64,000 bases of DNA from Staphylococcus sp. Marseille-Q5304 (GCF_943737015.1 NZ_CALSFP010000001.1:1984001-2048000); one strand, 5' to 3'. Shown: positions 9,995 through 17,234, counted from the stretch's first letter. A program made the numbers and translations. The notes: generated from the sequence alone by a model not told the origin.

Positions 9995-10225
9995 ATGCAA
10001 TTATTAGATTACAAAATGCAAAATGATGAATTAATCGCCACTGTAATGTCTGATAACAAACACTTATTTAAATATACTTTCGACGTAACTACACCAGAAT
10101 ATGAAATTTTAGATGTCCTTGAAGAAATCAATGATCATGTTGATAATGGTCATCATCCATTAGGCTGCACAATATTAAAAAATTATGATTTCGAGGACGT
10201 GAACCATCATTCTTTACAATCTTAA
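9995..10225 (+). CDS. Conserved-looking small protein, function unknown
   Basis: A 76-residue acidic soluble protein with no signal peptide or membrane segment. It is His- and Asp-rich toward the end (DHVDNGHHPLG, EDVNHHS), which could bind metal, but I recognise no family. The SD AAAGGAGAGAG precedes the ATG. Expressed alone, with a terminator right behind. Confidence 0.8.
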   Translation: MQLLDYKMQNDELIATVMSDNKHLFKYTFDVTTPEYEILDVLEEINDHVDNGHHPLGCTILKNYDFEDVNHHSLQS

Positions 10226-10241
10226 ATACACATACTGCATA

Positions 10242-10290
10242 CTAAGATGAGTCATCTGTTTTTAACCAAACAGTACACTCATCTTTTTTA
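10242..10290 (+). terminator. Rho-independent terminator
   Basis: AAGATGAGT pairs with ACTCATCTT, enclosing an inner CTGTTT/AAACAG stem, and ends in TTTTTT. Confidence 0.8.
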
Positions 10291-10382
10291 ATTGATTCAC
10301 TTATACATATGTTAATCTAATTAATAAGACATAACTTTACGAAATCGACTACTTTATTAATTTTAAAAAAGGAGCAGATAGT

Positions 10383-10559
10383 ATGTGGATTCTTGCAATA
10401 TTGCTCATTGTTTTTGGTATCGTTTTATTATCATTTAAAAAGACATTAGCTAATAAAACAAAGACGAGCATAAAACAAAGTCTAATCAGTTTGGGCACGA
10501 TTTGTTTAATTGTTGGCCTATTTTATTTAATTGGTTTGATTATAAAGTCTTTAATTTAA
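10383..10559 (+). CDS. 58-residue two-helix membrane peptide
   Basis: A small gene with SD AAGGAG (10369-10374) 8 bases before the ATG. The product begins MWILAILLIVFGIVLL, then a basic loop (KKTLANKTKTSIKQ), then a second hydrophobic helix ending KSLI. The layout is a helical hairpin with the basic loop probably inside the cell. Family and function are unknown. The clean SD is the main reason to call it real. Confidence 0.65.
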   Translation: MWILAILLIVFGIVLLSFKKTLANKTKTSIKQSLISLGTICLIVGLFYLIGLIIKSLI

Positions 10560-10763
10560 CCTCTTTTTCTTATACTACGCCTGGATTCTCGACAACTAAA
10601 ACATATTCTGATTTATTTTAATAATATATTTATCACTCTCTTTTTATAAAGAATTCATCATTTTTTAATTTCTTAACACAACTGTAATTAAACTATTTAA
10701 CACAGGTTGCCAGATATTTGATATAATCTTGTAGTCAATAAATTTAACATTTTGGAGAAATCA

Positions 10764-11549
10764 ATGAATCATATATTAAAAAACGTTATTTATTATTTAA
10801 CTATGCTAGTGATTGTAGGCATCATATTATTCGCTTTATATTTTTTGTATGTCTGGCGTAACGATCAACCAATTAATCACGATTATTATGAAAGTTTTAA
10901 AGATATGAAAGCACATACGAAAGAGTACCGTGATTGGAAAATCAGTACAACTACTTCCAACAATAACGACATACTGATAACAGCAATTCACGGTGGCGGT
11001 ATCGAACCTGGAAGTTCAGAATTAGCGAAACTTATCTCAAAAAAAGGTGACTTTAATCTTTACAGTTTTGAAGGTTTATTAAAATCAGATAACCAAAAAC
11101 TACACATCACGTCTACTACATTTGACGAACCCAAACTGATAAAGATGAGTAAAAAATCAAAAACAATTGTCTCCGTCCACGGTTTAGATGAGGATAAAAA
11201 AGTTGTATATATTGGGGGTCAAGACAAAGGACTAGCTAAATCCATTAAAAATGCACTCGAGAAAAAAGGATTTAACGTTGAAGATAGCCCAAATTATGTA
11301 AATGGTGATTCTAAACATAATATTATAAATCAAAATGGATCAGGCTCTGGTGTACAATTAGAAATTTCAACAAAATATCGCCAGCAGTTCTTCGAAAACA
11401 AAGATTTCTCACGTTCTACTAGAGAAAACGTTCAAGATTACAATAAAGATATCTTTAAATTCGCAAATGCAGTTACTAAAGGGATTAAAGACAACAAAAT
11501 ACAACAGAAATCATCTCCATTCGATTTCTTTAAAAATCTGTTTCAGTAG
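10764..11549 (+). CDS. Poly-gamma-glutamate hydrolase-like (PghP/YmaC family) membrane-anchored protein
   Basis: A 261-residue protein with one N-terminal membrane helix (residues 7-30) and an outer domain resembling phage-type poly-gamma-glutamate hydrolases, a zinc carboxypeptidase-like fold. Signature segments are ITAIHGGGIEPGSSE, IVSVHG and the late Glu in VQLEIS, likely zinc and catalytic positions. The frame also opens at 10752, but that codon lies within the SD (TTTGGAGAAATCAATG), so ATG 10764 is chosen. Such enzymes can cut gamma-glutamyl polymers. The activity is inferred from family only. Confidence 0.8.
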   Translation: MNHILKNVIYYLTMLVIVGIILFALYFLYVWRNDQPINHDYYESFKDMKAHTKEYRDWKISTTTSNNNDILITAIHGGGIEPGSSELAKLISKKGDFNLYSFEGLLKSDNQKLHITSTTFDEPKLIKMSKKSKTIVSVHGLDEDKKVVYIGGQDKGLAKSIKNALEKKGFNVEDSPNYVNGDSKHNIINQNGSGSGVQLEISTKYRQQFFENKDFSRSTRENVQDYNKDIFKFANAVTKGIKDNKIQQKSSPFDFFKNLFQ

Positions 11550-11583
11550 TAAATAAGTAAACAATTGCTTATAAAGTTAAAAA

Positions 11584-11627
11584 GACACCACAAAAGTTAG
11601 TTCCCCTAACTTCTGTGGTGTTTTTTA
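11584..11627. terminator. Bidirectional terminator between convergent genes
   Basis: ACACCACA/TGTGGTGT outer stem with an inner AGTTAG/CTAACT stem, and T-run TTTTTT on the plus side. It probably also ends the LPXTG gene on the minus strand. Confidence 0.85.
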
Positions 11628-11644
11628 TATCATTAATCTTAATG

Positions 11645-12781
11645 TTATTTCTTTAAAACACGTTTATAACTAACTAAAAATACTCCTACTATCATAGACA
11701 CAACACCTGCGCCTAAAGTAATAGATTGAGAACCATATTGGCCTTGCCCAGTTTCAGGTAATGTTTCTTTAGAATGATCACTTACTGTTTGTGTGTGTTG
11801 AGTTTGTGGGTAGAACGTTTTTTGTGGTGCATAGATTACATGATTATATTTATTAGCAATTCTTTGAGTTTCGTGATTAATAGTTCTTTCATATTCTTTA
11901 GATTTCATAGTTGATAAAAGCGGCATTCTTTGTGTTAATTCATCCCATTCATTATTTGTCATCCCTTTAGGAGCTAATCCAGCATAAGGAGTTTGGCCTA
12001 TACTATTGATATGTTGTGGGTAAAATGTTTTTTGTGGTGCATAAATTGTAGTTTCATAAATATTTGCAAATGTTTGCGTTTCTTTATTTAGTATTTTGTT
12101 ATATTCTTCTTTTGATACTTCAGATCGTTTTGGCATTTTATCTTCAAAATACTTATATTGTGTATATGTCATTCCTGTAGGAGGGAATCCACCATAAGGG
12201 CTCTTTGATTGAGAAGTTTGTAAAGAATCTTTTTGTGGATAATACGTCTTTGTAGGTCCATAAATCACGTGATTATATTTATTAGCAATTCTTTGCGTCT
12301 CATGATCGCCAACTCTGTTATATTCTTTCGTTGTCAAAAGTGATAGATAAGGCATTCTTTGTGTTAATTCATCCCATTCATCATTTGTCATGCCTTTAGG
12401 AGGTATTCCAGCATAAGGAGTTTGGCCTATAGTATTGATAGGTTGTGGGTAAAATGTTTTTTGTGGCGCATAAATTGTAGTTTCATAAAGACTAGCAAAT
12501 GCTTGCGTTTCTTTATTTAGTATTTTGTTATATTCCTCTTTTGATACTTCAGATCGTTTTGGCATCTTATCTTCAAAAAACTTATATTGATCATATGTCA
12601 TTCCTGTAGGAGGAAAACCACCATAAGGGCGTTCTGATTGAGCTTTTTGTGAAGTTGTTGATTGTTGCGTTTCATTTGATGTTACACTATTTGTTTCAGC
12701 TGCATCAACATTTTGTTGAATAGTAGTGAATGCTAACGTACTTGCTAAAAAAGAACCAGTTAAAAACATAGTTTTTTTCAT
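11645..12781 (-). CDS. LPXTG cell-wall-anchored surface protein with four 62-residue modules
   Basis: A 378-residue exported protein. Residues 1-28 form a Sec signal ending VDAA. A Ser/Thr/Gln linker follows, then four modules of exactly 62 residues at 52-113, 122-183, 195-256 and 265-326, a short linker, the sortase motif LPETG at 341-345, a hydrophobic helix and the basic tail KRVLKK. Modules 1 and 3 are type A (PYGGFPPTGMTYxQYK), and 2 and 4 type B (PYAGxxPKGMTNxEWDEL). Every module ends KTxYYPQ or KTFYPQ. It should be displayed on peptidoglycan by sortase A. I do not recognise the module; adhesin or ligand binding is inference. SD AAAGGGG precedes the ATG. Confidence 0.9.
   Translation of the reverse strand: MKKTMFLTGSFLASTLAFTTIQQNVDAAETNSVTSNETQQSTTSQKAQSERPYGGFPPTGMTYDQYKFFEDKMPKRSEVSKEEYNKILNKETQAFASLYETTIYAPQKTFYPQPINTIGQTPYAGIPPKGMTNDEWDELTQRMPYLSLLTTKEYNRVGDHETQRIANKYNHVIYGPTKTYYPQKDSLQTSQSKSPYGGFPPTGMTYTQYKYFEDKMPKRSEVSKEEYNKILNKETQTFANIYETTIYAPQKTFYPQHINSIGQTPYAGLAPKGMTNNEWDELTQRMPLLSTMKSKEYERTINHETQRIANKYNHVIYAPQKTFYPQTQHTQTVSDHSKETLPETGQGQYGSQSITLGAGVVSMIVGVFLVSYKRVLKK
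11804..12628 (-). repeat. Tandem duplication (429-bp period) inside the LPXTG gene
   Basis: The A-plus-B module pair repeats with a period of 143 codons (429 bp): residues 52-194 and 195 onward. A copies are almost identical over MPKRSEVSKEEYNKILNKET, so the duplication is recent or homogenised. Copy number could vary between strains. Confidence 0.9.
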
Positions 12782-13009
12782 TTTTATACCCCTTTATTAA
12801 TATACTTTTTCTAATAAAAGCGTATCATACATATTAAGCAAGACAATTACTATATAGATTTTTTACAATAATTTATATTTTTTTACACTTAATTAAACTT
12901 ATAATATTATTTTTCATCCTCTCTTATTATTAGGTTAATTATTATTACCAATGATTTGAATAGCTCAATTAGATACATTTCTATAATATTTAATAAATTT
13001 CTTCAAACA
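12782..13009. other. Intergenic AT-rich stretch upstream of the LPXTG gene
   Basis: Very AT-rich and without a credible ORF. It must carry the promoter of the LPXTG gene. I see no clear operator. Confidence 0.4.
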
Positions 13010-13046
13010 AAAACTGATAGCGCCTTTAACAAGACACTATCAGTTG
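13010..13046 (-). terminator. Terminator of the small membrane gene
   Basis: On the minus strand AACTGATAG...CTATCAGTT forms a stem, followed by TTTTTG. Confidence 0.8.
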
Positions 13047-13061
13047 ATTTAGAAAAAATAT

Positions 13062-13238
13062 TTAAGAATTTGACTGCACATATGACCCGATAAATAAGCC
13101 TGCTGGTATGCCTATAAAAGGTGTAAAAATCATACTCAATAAAATTATAGATATAACCATTATTACAAAACTTTTTGATTTTAACTCCATTTTTAATAAA
13201 TTCTCTTTGGTTTGTTGTATGTACTCTTTGATGCTCAT
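13062..13238 (-). CDS. 58-residue single-helix membrane protein
   Basis: A small gene with SD GAGGTG a few bases before its ATG. An amphipathic, charged N-terminus (MSIKEYIQQTKENLLKMELK) is followed by one long hydrophobic helix (about residues 24-52) and a short polar tail. It has its own hairpin terminator. The shape fits a membrane-active peptide or a small regulator. No family is recognised. It sits in the accessory-looking stretch between the LPXTG gene and the toxin-antitoxin pair. Confidence 0.6.
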   Translation of the reverse strand: MSIKEYIQQTKENLLKMELKSKSFVIMVISIILLSMIFTPFIGIPAGLFIGSYVQSNS

Positions 13239-13420
13239 TTCTTCACCTCTATTTTAGATAAAATAATTAATTAAATTTATTTATTTTGTGTATAAATAAC
13301 ATTATATATCAGAGTCATTTTAGTTTCAACATACTTTTATAACAGTTTTACCTAGCAACCTGAAATTTTATAACAATTATGAGAAGATAATTTATTTTTA
13401 TAACCTCCATGATTGCATAC

Positions 13421-13455
13421 TAAAAAACCCCCCAAATTTTTACTTATGGGAGGGC
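13421..13455 (-). terminator. GC-rich terminator behind the first toxin-like remnant
   Basis: On the minus strand CCCTCCC (13448-13454) pairs with GGGGGG (13428-13433) and runs into TTTTTT (13422-13427). It is unusually GC-rich for this region. Confidence 0.75.
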
Positions 13456-13460
13456 TAAAA

Positions 13461-13573
13461 TTAATTTATTTCTATAATATCTTCTTTATATTTACTAATG
13501 ATATATATACTAATCACTCCATATGCAAGAGTCGCTATAGCTATAAATATTGGAGATTGTATATGAATTTCAT
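13461..13573 (-). pseudogene. Frameshifted Fst-like type I toxin gene (candidate)
   Basis: SD GGAGG (13582-13586) lies 8 bases before ATG 13573, but that frame stops after 10 codons (MKFIYNLQYL). One frame over, it reads SPIFIAIATLAYGVISIYII, then SKYKEDIIEIN and TAA at 13461, with no ATG, GTG or TTG start after the SD. Adding one base near codon 7 joins the SD and ATG to this hydrophobic frame, giving the small-toxin pattern of an N-terminal stub, (A/S)PIF, one helix and a charged tail. A GC-rich terminator follows at once. Resemblance to Fst/Ldr toxins is by eye. Translation from an unusual start is also possible. Confidence 0.4.
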
Positions 13574-13701
13574 ATACATAACCTCCTATAAATTATTAAA
13601 TAAAATTTATCACAGTATAATAAGGAAGTAAATATCACAATATAAATTTATAGATATAAAATAGTTATACAATTAGAAATGTCAAGACTTTAAACATCTA
13701 T

Positions 13702-13723
13702 AAAAACACCCTATAAGCATAGG
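13702..13723 (-). terminator. Short hairpin, possible terminator
   Basis: On the minus strand CCTAT-GCTT-ATAGG is followed by GTGTTTTTATAG. The stem has only 5 bp. It ends a stretch holding a 30-codon hydrophobic frame (13829 to 13737, TTG start). Confidence 0.3.
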
Positions 13724-13830
13724 CATGCAGAGGATTTCAACATAATAATTTTTTCGCTTTACTTGATTTACTATTAAATACATAAATATAATAACTTGTT
13801 AGTAAAATGTATAAAGCCAAAAAATACAAA

Positions 13831-13860
13831 TAACCCCACCTAACTTAATAGGTGAGGTTG
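13831..13860 (-). terminator. Hairpin behind the second toxin-like remnant
   Basis: On the minus strand AACCTCACCT pairs with AGGTGGGGTT (one G-U pair), with the T-rich tail ATTTGTATTTTTT. It lies 7 bases after the remnant's stop. Confidence 0.65.
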
Positions 13861-13866
13861 AAAATA

Positions 13867-13927
13867 CTATTGATTATCTTTAAGCCAAGAAAATAATAAT
13901 CCAACGAGCATATTACTATAATTTCAT
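13867..13927 (-). pseudogene. Second decayed Fst-like type I toxin gene (candidate)
   Basis: ATG 13927 opens a frame that stops after three codons. Another frame in the same interval ends with NMLVGLLFSWLKDNQ, close to the C-terminal VG-x-LLxLFxxWL pattern of Fst-type toxins. Restoring one A in each of two A-runs (ATGAAA and GTAAT) would give a continuous 20-residue peptide from the ATG to the TAG at 13867. A hairpin terminator follows directly, as is usual for type I toxin mRNAs. The reading is inferred. Confidence 0.4.
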
Positions 13928-14051
13928 TTAAATCACTTCTACCGTTTGTACATATTTTACTACTTATTCATCCTTGCTATATATTAATATTATTGTCTCA
14001 CTAAGAAATACGTTTTATATTTGTGCTCGTCTCTCTTATAAAAATCCATAA

Positions 14052-14092
14052 TAAAAAACTACCGAATACATTATTGTATTTAGTAGTTTACT
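14052..14092 (-). terminator. Terminator of the toxin-antitoxin operon
   Basis: On the minus strand AAACTACTAAATACA pairs imperfectly with TGTATTCGGTAGTTT and ends in TTTTTTATT. The stem begins inside the toxin's last codons. Confidence 0.85.
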
Positions 14093-14357
14093 TTCGATAA
14101 ATATCTCTTCTATGTCCAATAGCTAACACCAGTATGATAATTTCTTCATCTTGTATATCGACAATAATTCTATAGTTACCTTTTCTATAACGCCATTGAT
14201 TAGACTTATTATCTGTAAGTGGCTTGCCTATACGTCTAGGTTCTTCGATACCATCTAAATTACGCTTAATCCATTCAGTCAATAACTTAGCCGTTGGTTT
14301 ATCTAACTTTTTAAGTTGCTTCATTGCCGTTTTAGTATATCTTACTTTATAACTCAT
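14088..14357 (-). CDS. RelE/YoeB-like type II toxin
   Basis: An 89-residue basic protein of the RelE/ParE superfamily, most like Txe/YoeB/RelE mRNA interferases. It has an N-terminal helical pair (MKQLKKLDK) and the beta-sheet core WRYRKGNYRIIVDI, and ends in a basic GHRRDIYRK tail as is common in ribosome-dependent RNases. It is preceded by its antitoxin with a 1-base overlap (TAATG), so the two are translationally coupled. Target mRNA specificity cannot be read from the sequence. Confidence 0.9.
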   Translation of the reverse strand: MSYKVRYTKTAMKQLKKLDKPTAKLLTEWIKRNLDGIEEPRRIGKPLTDNKSNQWRYRKGNYRIIVDIQDEEIIILVLAIGHRRDIYRK

Positions 14358-14587
14358 TATAACCCCAACATACTATCCATATCATCAACCGAATACGTTG
14401 TATTATCTTTTTCATACTCTTTCATTGCTTGATTGTAATGCTCTAAATCAATCTCATCTTCAATTTTTTCTAACGTTGCTTTTTTTAATAATTCTGATGA
14501 ACTTAGGCCATGTATTTTTGAATAGTGTTGAATTATCTTTTTATCTTCTTCACTGATACGAACAGTGATTGTTTGTGATTTTGACAT
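14357..14587 (-). CDS. RelB/DinJ-like (RHH-type) antitoxin
   Basis: A 76-residue acidic protein beginning MSKSQTITVRISEEDKKII, a ribbon-helix-helix N-terminus for DNA binding. The C-terminal half is acidic (DEIDLEHYNQAMKEYEKD) and should wrap the toxin. A TTG three codons earlier is in frame, but AAGGAG lies 9 bases before ATG 14587, so the ATG is chosen. It should neutralise the downstream toxin and autorepress at the palindrome just upstream. Confidence 0.88.
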   Translation of the reverse strand: MSKSQTITVRISEEDKKIIQHYSKIHGLSSSELLKKATLEKIEDEIDLEHYNQAMKEYEKDNTTYSVDDMDSMLGL

Positions 14588-14602
14588 AGTTAACAACTCC
14601 TT

Positions 14603-14619
14603 GTGTTACATTGTAATAC
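14603..14619 (-). promoter_or_regulatory. Palindromic operator candidate of the toxin-antitoxin operon
   Basis: TTACA-T-TGTAA (14606-14616) inside GTgTTACATTGTAAtAC is an inverted repeat covering the antitoxin gene's SD-proximal region, where autoregulating antitoxins bind. Confidence 0.5.
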
Positions 14620-14706
14620 GTTTTATTTTTAGACACAAGCATTTATCACATAAAATGGTATCCAAAGAGTTAATATTTTTCATATCATGCCCATTTCACA
14701 ATAACA

Positions 14707-14738
14707 CAAAACCCCGTAAGCCTACGCCTACGGGGTGT
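14707..14738 (-). terminator. Terminator of rpsF-ssb-rpsR
   Basis: On the minus strand ACCCCGTAGG...ACGGGGTTTTG forms a stable stem about 20 bp after the rpsR stop. Confidence 0.88.
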
Positions 14739-14756
14739 TCTAGAGACCAATAAATC

Positions 14757-14999
14757 TTATTGATCTTCTTTAACATATGGTAATAATGCCATGTGACGAG
14801 CACGTTTGATAGCTAAAGTTAACATACGTTGATATTTAGCTGAAGTACCAGTTACACGACGTGGTAAAATCTTACCGCGTTCTGAGATAAAACGTTTTAA
14901 TAACTCAGTGTCTTTATAATCGATGTGTGTGATTCCGTTTGCTGTGAAGTAGCAAACTTTTTTACGGCGACGTCCGCCTCTTCTTGGTCCACCTGCCAT
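14757..14999 (-). CDS. rpsR: 30S ribosomal protein S18
   Basis: An 80-residue ribosomal protein that pairs with S6 on the platform of the 30S subunit. The sequence [18 protein letters not shown] and the conserved [24 protein letters not shown] region (read in parts) match S18. Last gene of the rpsF-ssb-rpsR operon. SD AAAAGGGAGG precedes the ATG. Secure. Confidence 0.98.
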   Translation of the reverse strand: MAGGPRRGGRRRKKVCYFTANGITHIDYKDTELLKRFISERGKILPRRVTGTSAKYQRMLTLAIKRARHMALLPYVKEDQ

Positions 15000-15121
15000 G
15001 ATTAACTGCCTCCCTTTTAAATTATTTTTCTATTACGTTCATATACATTATCGCTTTGATAATGTTTCATTTAATCTGCTTGATATTCTACAAACTACAC
15101 ATGAGCATTCATGTCTGTAGC

Positions 15122-15637
15122 TTAGAATGGTAAGTCATCATCACTAATATCAATCGGACCGTTTGCATTCGCAAATGGGTTGTCAGATTGATTATTTTGG
15201 TTAGATGAATTGTTATTGTTCTGATAAGAAGCATTTTGACCTGATTGTTGTCCGCCAAAGCCTTGTCCAAAGTCTTGGAAATTGTTGTTTCCATCTTGTG
15301 AATGGCGTTGGTTTTGATTTTTAGGTTCAAGGAATTGAACACTATCACAAACAACTTCAGTGACAAAAATACGACGACCTTCTTGATTTTCATAACTACG
15401 TGATTGGATGCGACCATCGACGCCTGCTAAACTACCTTTGAATAAATAGTTATTTACATTTTCTGCTTGCTTTCTAAAAACGACACAGTTAATGAAATCA
15501 GCTTCGCGTTCCCCTTGCGCATTTGTAAACGTACGATTTACCGCAAGGGTAAAAGTCGCAACACTCACGCCTGAGGGTGTTGTTCTATATTCTGGATCCT
15601 TTGTTAAACGACCGACTAAAACAACTCTATTTATCAT
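15122..15637 (-). CDS. ssb: Single-stranded DNA-binding protein
   Basis: A 171-residue essential SSB when started at ATG 15637 ([16 protein letters not shown]). The frame opens five codons earlier, but GGGGGTC lies 5 bases before this ATG. The N-terminal OB fold is about residues 1-105. A Gln/Asn-rich linker follows, and the acidic protein-interaction tip ISDDDLPF ends the protein. It sits between rpsF and rpsR as in most Firmicutes. Confidence 0.98.
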   Translation of the reverse strand: MINRVVLVGRLTKDPEYRTTPSGVSVATFTLAVNRTFTNAQGEREADFINCVVFRKQAENVNNYLFKGSLAGVDGRIQSRSYENQEGRRIFVTEVVCDSVQFLEPKNQNQRHSQDGNNNFQDFGQGFGGQQSGQNASYQNNNNSSNQNNQSDNPFANANGPIDISDDDLPF

Positions 15638-15655
15638 AAAAATGACCCCCAATTA

Positions 15656-15961
15656 CTATTTTCTTGTTTTATCTTCGTCTTCACGAATAACGATATAACG
15701 AAGAATATCGTCGTTGATCTTAGCTAAACGTTGGAATTCATCAGTAGCTTCATTGTCACTTGTTTGGATACGTACGATGTTGTAGTAACCTTCAGTGAAG
15801 TCTTCAACTTCATAAGCAAGACGGCGTTTACCCCAGTCTTTTTCTTCTAAAACTTCTGAACCGTGTGAAGCTAGGATGCCGTTGAAACGTTCAACTAATG
15901 CTTTTTTAGCATCTTCTTCCATATTTGGACGAACGATGTACATCACTTCATATGTTCTCAT
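15656..15961 (-). CDS. rpsF: 30S ribosomal protein S6
   Basis: A 101-residue S6 protein ([12 protein letters not shown]...), with conserved [12 protein letters not shown] and VIREDEDK. First gene of the operon. Its SD GGAGG is part of the 3' strand of the S6:S18 leader element, so S6:S18 binding can block translation. Secure. Confidence 0.98.
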   Translation of the reverse strand: MRTYEVMYIVRPNMEEDAKKALVERFNGILASHGSEVLEEKDWGKRRLAYEVEDFTEGYYNIVRIQTSDNEATDEFQRLAKINDDILRYIVIREDEDKTRK

Positions 15962-15976
15962 TTTATAATTGCACCT

Positions 15977-16020
15977 CCTTGTGGTCTATACGGCTCATCA
16001 TCTCAATGTGATAAGCAAGG
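15977..16020 (-). promoter_or_regulatory. S6:S18-binding mRNA leader of the rpsF operon
   Basis: On the minus strand CCTTG (16020-16016) pairs with CAAGG (15981-15977). Above it CTTATCA (16015-16009) pairs with TGATGAG (16000-15994), and a one-sided bulge begins with CCG right after the upper stem. This is the layout of the S6:S18 leader motif, where CCG mimics the 16S rRNA site. The lower stem contains the start of the rpsF SD (CAAGGAGG), which explains feedback control. Identification is by structure, not by search. Confidence 0.75.
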
Positions 16021-16107
16021 AATAATTTTCATTACTCACATCCAAGAATTATAGCATAGACCTTTACAATTTACAATGGATTTTCAAAACAGCAACTATT
16101 TTCCAGT

Positions 16108-16123
16108 TGTTTCATATGAAACA
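16108..16123. promoter_or_regulatory. parS-like 16-bp palindrome upstream of rpsF
   Basis: TGTTTCATATGAAACA is a perfect 16-bp palindrome in the intergenic region between rpsF and the GH25 gene. It equals the ParB site consensus TGTTNCACGTGAAACA except that the two central bases CG are TA. A parB gene lies at 51630-52478. It could instead be an operator for either divergent gene. Confidence 0.4.
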
Positions 16124-16270
16124 CTGCAAATATTTAAATTTCGGCTCCCTCACACCGCGTTCTACTCGCATTAATCCCCCATTAATATAGAGAAAAATTT
16201 AAAATAACTTTAATTATTAAACTGAAAACAACATTATTTCAAATCGTATTTATTCTTTTTTACACTGTAC

Positions 16271-16345
16271 TTGATAAAAAATTTGATTTCTTATAGGATA
16301 CGAGTTAGGTGTATTGAACTAAATTTAATTTTACTCAAATACACC
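16271..16345 (+). promoter_or_regulatory. Promoter and 5' stem-loop of the GH25 muramidase gene
   Basis: TTGATA (16271-16276), a 17-bp spacer and TAGGAT (16294-16299) form a plausible promoter. Right after the expected transcript start, GGTGTATT (16308-16315) pairs with AATACACC (16338-16345). The stem would sit at the 5' end of the mRNA and may stabilise it. Confidence 0.45.
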
Positions 16346-16384
16346 AAATACTTTCAAAATGTTATATAAACAAAGGAGTAAGTA

Positions 16385-17173
16385 ATGGTTTCTACTTTTA
16401 AGAAAAGCCTCGTCTCTATGAGTGTATTATTCATATCATCATTGACGATACATAATGCCAATGCCGCTGAAGAATCAACGAGTGAAAAAGGTACAATGGG
16501 ATATGGTTACCAACAATATGTTAAAAAGCATCCCGAAGCTAAGACAAAATCACCTCAACTTAAATCTGAAGCTGGTACAACAGCAAATGGTGACCGCGTG
16601 TTAGACATATCTGAATGGCAAGGTCAACTTACTGCGCAACAAGTCAAAGAGTTAAAAGAAAACTATGACTTCATCATAATCCGTGGTCAATACGGTTCAG
16701 CTAAAGTTGATGCAGCACTTGCACATAACTCAGCTTTATTAGATCAATATGGTATGAAATTCGGTGTTTATTCTTATAGTATGTACACAAACCCACAAGA
16801 TGCACGTAACGAAGCACGTATCTTATATAACCGTGCACCTAAAGCAAGCTTCTACGTTAACGATTTCGAACAAAATAATGTCACAAGCGGTGGCGTAAAC
16901 GAAAGTACTTCTGCTTGGTATGACGAAATGAAAGGTTTAGCTGGAGATAAAAAAGTCTTATTATATTCTTATGAAAACTTCATGCGTCAAAACCTTACAC
17001 AAACAGTTAGTGATTATGATGGTTTCTGGTTAGCTAATTACAACCCAGATCGCCCAACACGTGAACATGTTTTATGGCAATACACAAGTAAATATCATTC
17101 ACCAGAACTTAACCAAGATGTAGACGCTAACTACACTGGTCCAAACGTAAACACTGATTGGTTTACTTCTTAA
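16385..17173 (+). CDS. Secreted GH25-family muramidase (lysozyme-like)
   Basis: A 262-residue secreted protein. A signal peptide ends ANAA near residue 28, then comes a Lys/Glu-rich linker and a single GH25 domain from about residue 72. Catalytic-site segments are LDISEWQG and the acidic FYVNDFEQN strand near residue 160; HVLWQYTS is a late family motif. Such enzymes cut the MurNAc-GlcNAc bond of peptidoglycan, in cell-wall turnover or against competitors. There is no wall-binding domain, unlike many phage endolysins. SD AAAGGAG precedes the ATG. Monocistronic. Confidence 0.9.
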   Translation: MVSTFKKSLVSMSVLFISSLTIHNANAAEESTSEKGTMGYGYQQYVKKHPEAKTKSPQLKSEAGTTANGDRVLDISEWQGQLTAQQVKELKENYDFIIIRGQYGSAKVDAALAHNSALLDQYGMKFGVYSYSMYTNPQDARNEARILYNRAPKASFYVNDFEQNNVTSGGVNESTSAWYDEMKGLAGDKKVLLYSYENFMRQNLTQTVSDYDGFWLANYNPDRPTREHVLWQYTSKYHSPELNQDVDANYTGPNVNTDWFTS

Positions 17174-17184
17174 TAAAATAATAT

Positions 17185-17222
17185 GAGCCCTTACAGAAGT
17201 CATTTTCTGTAAGGGCTCTTTA
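17185..17222. terminator. Bidirectional terminator between the GH25 gene and ychF
   Basis: GAGCCCTTACAGA pairs with TCTGTAAGGGCTC over 13 bp, followed by TTTATAAT. Confidence 0.9.
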
Positions 17223-17234
17223 TAATATTCTACT

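Noticed and set aside
13413..13631. 72-codon plus-strand frame
   Set aside because: It is the complement of the toxin-like remnant and its terminator, with no SD.
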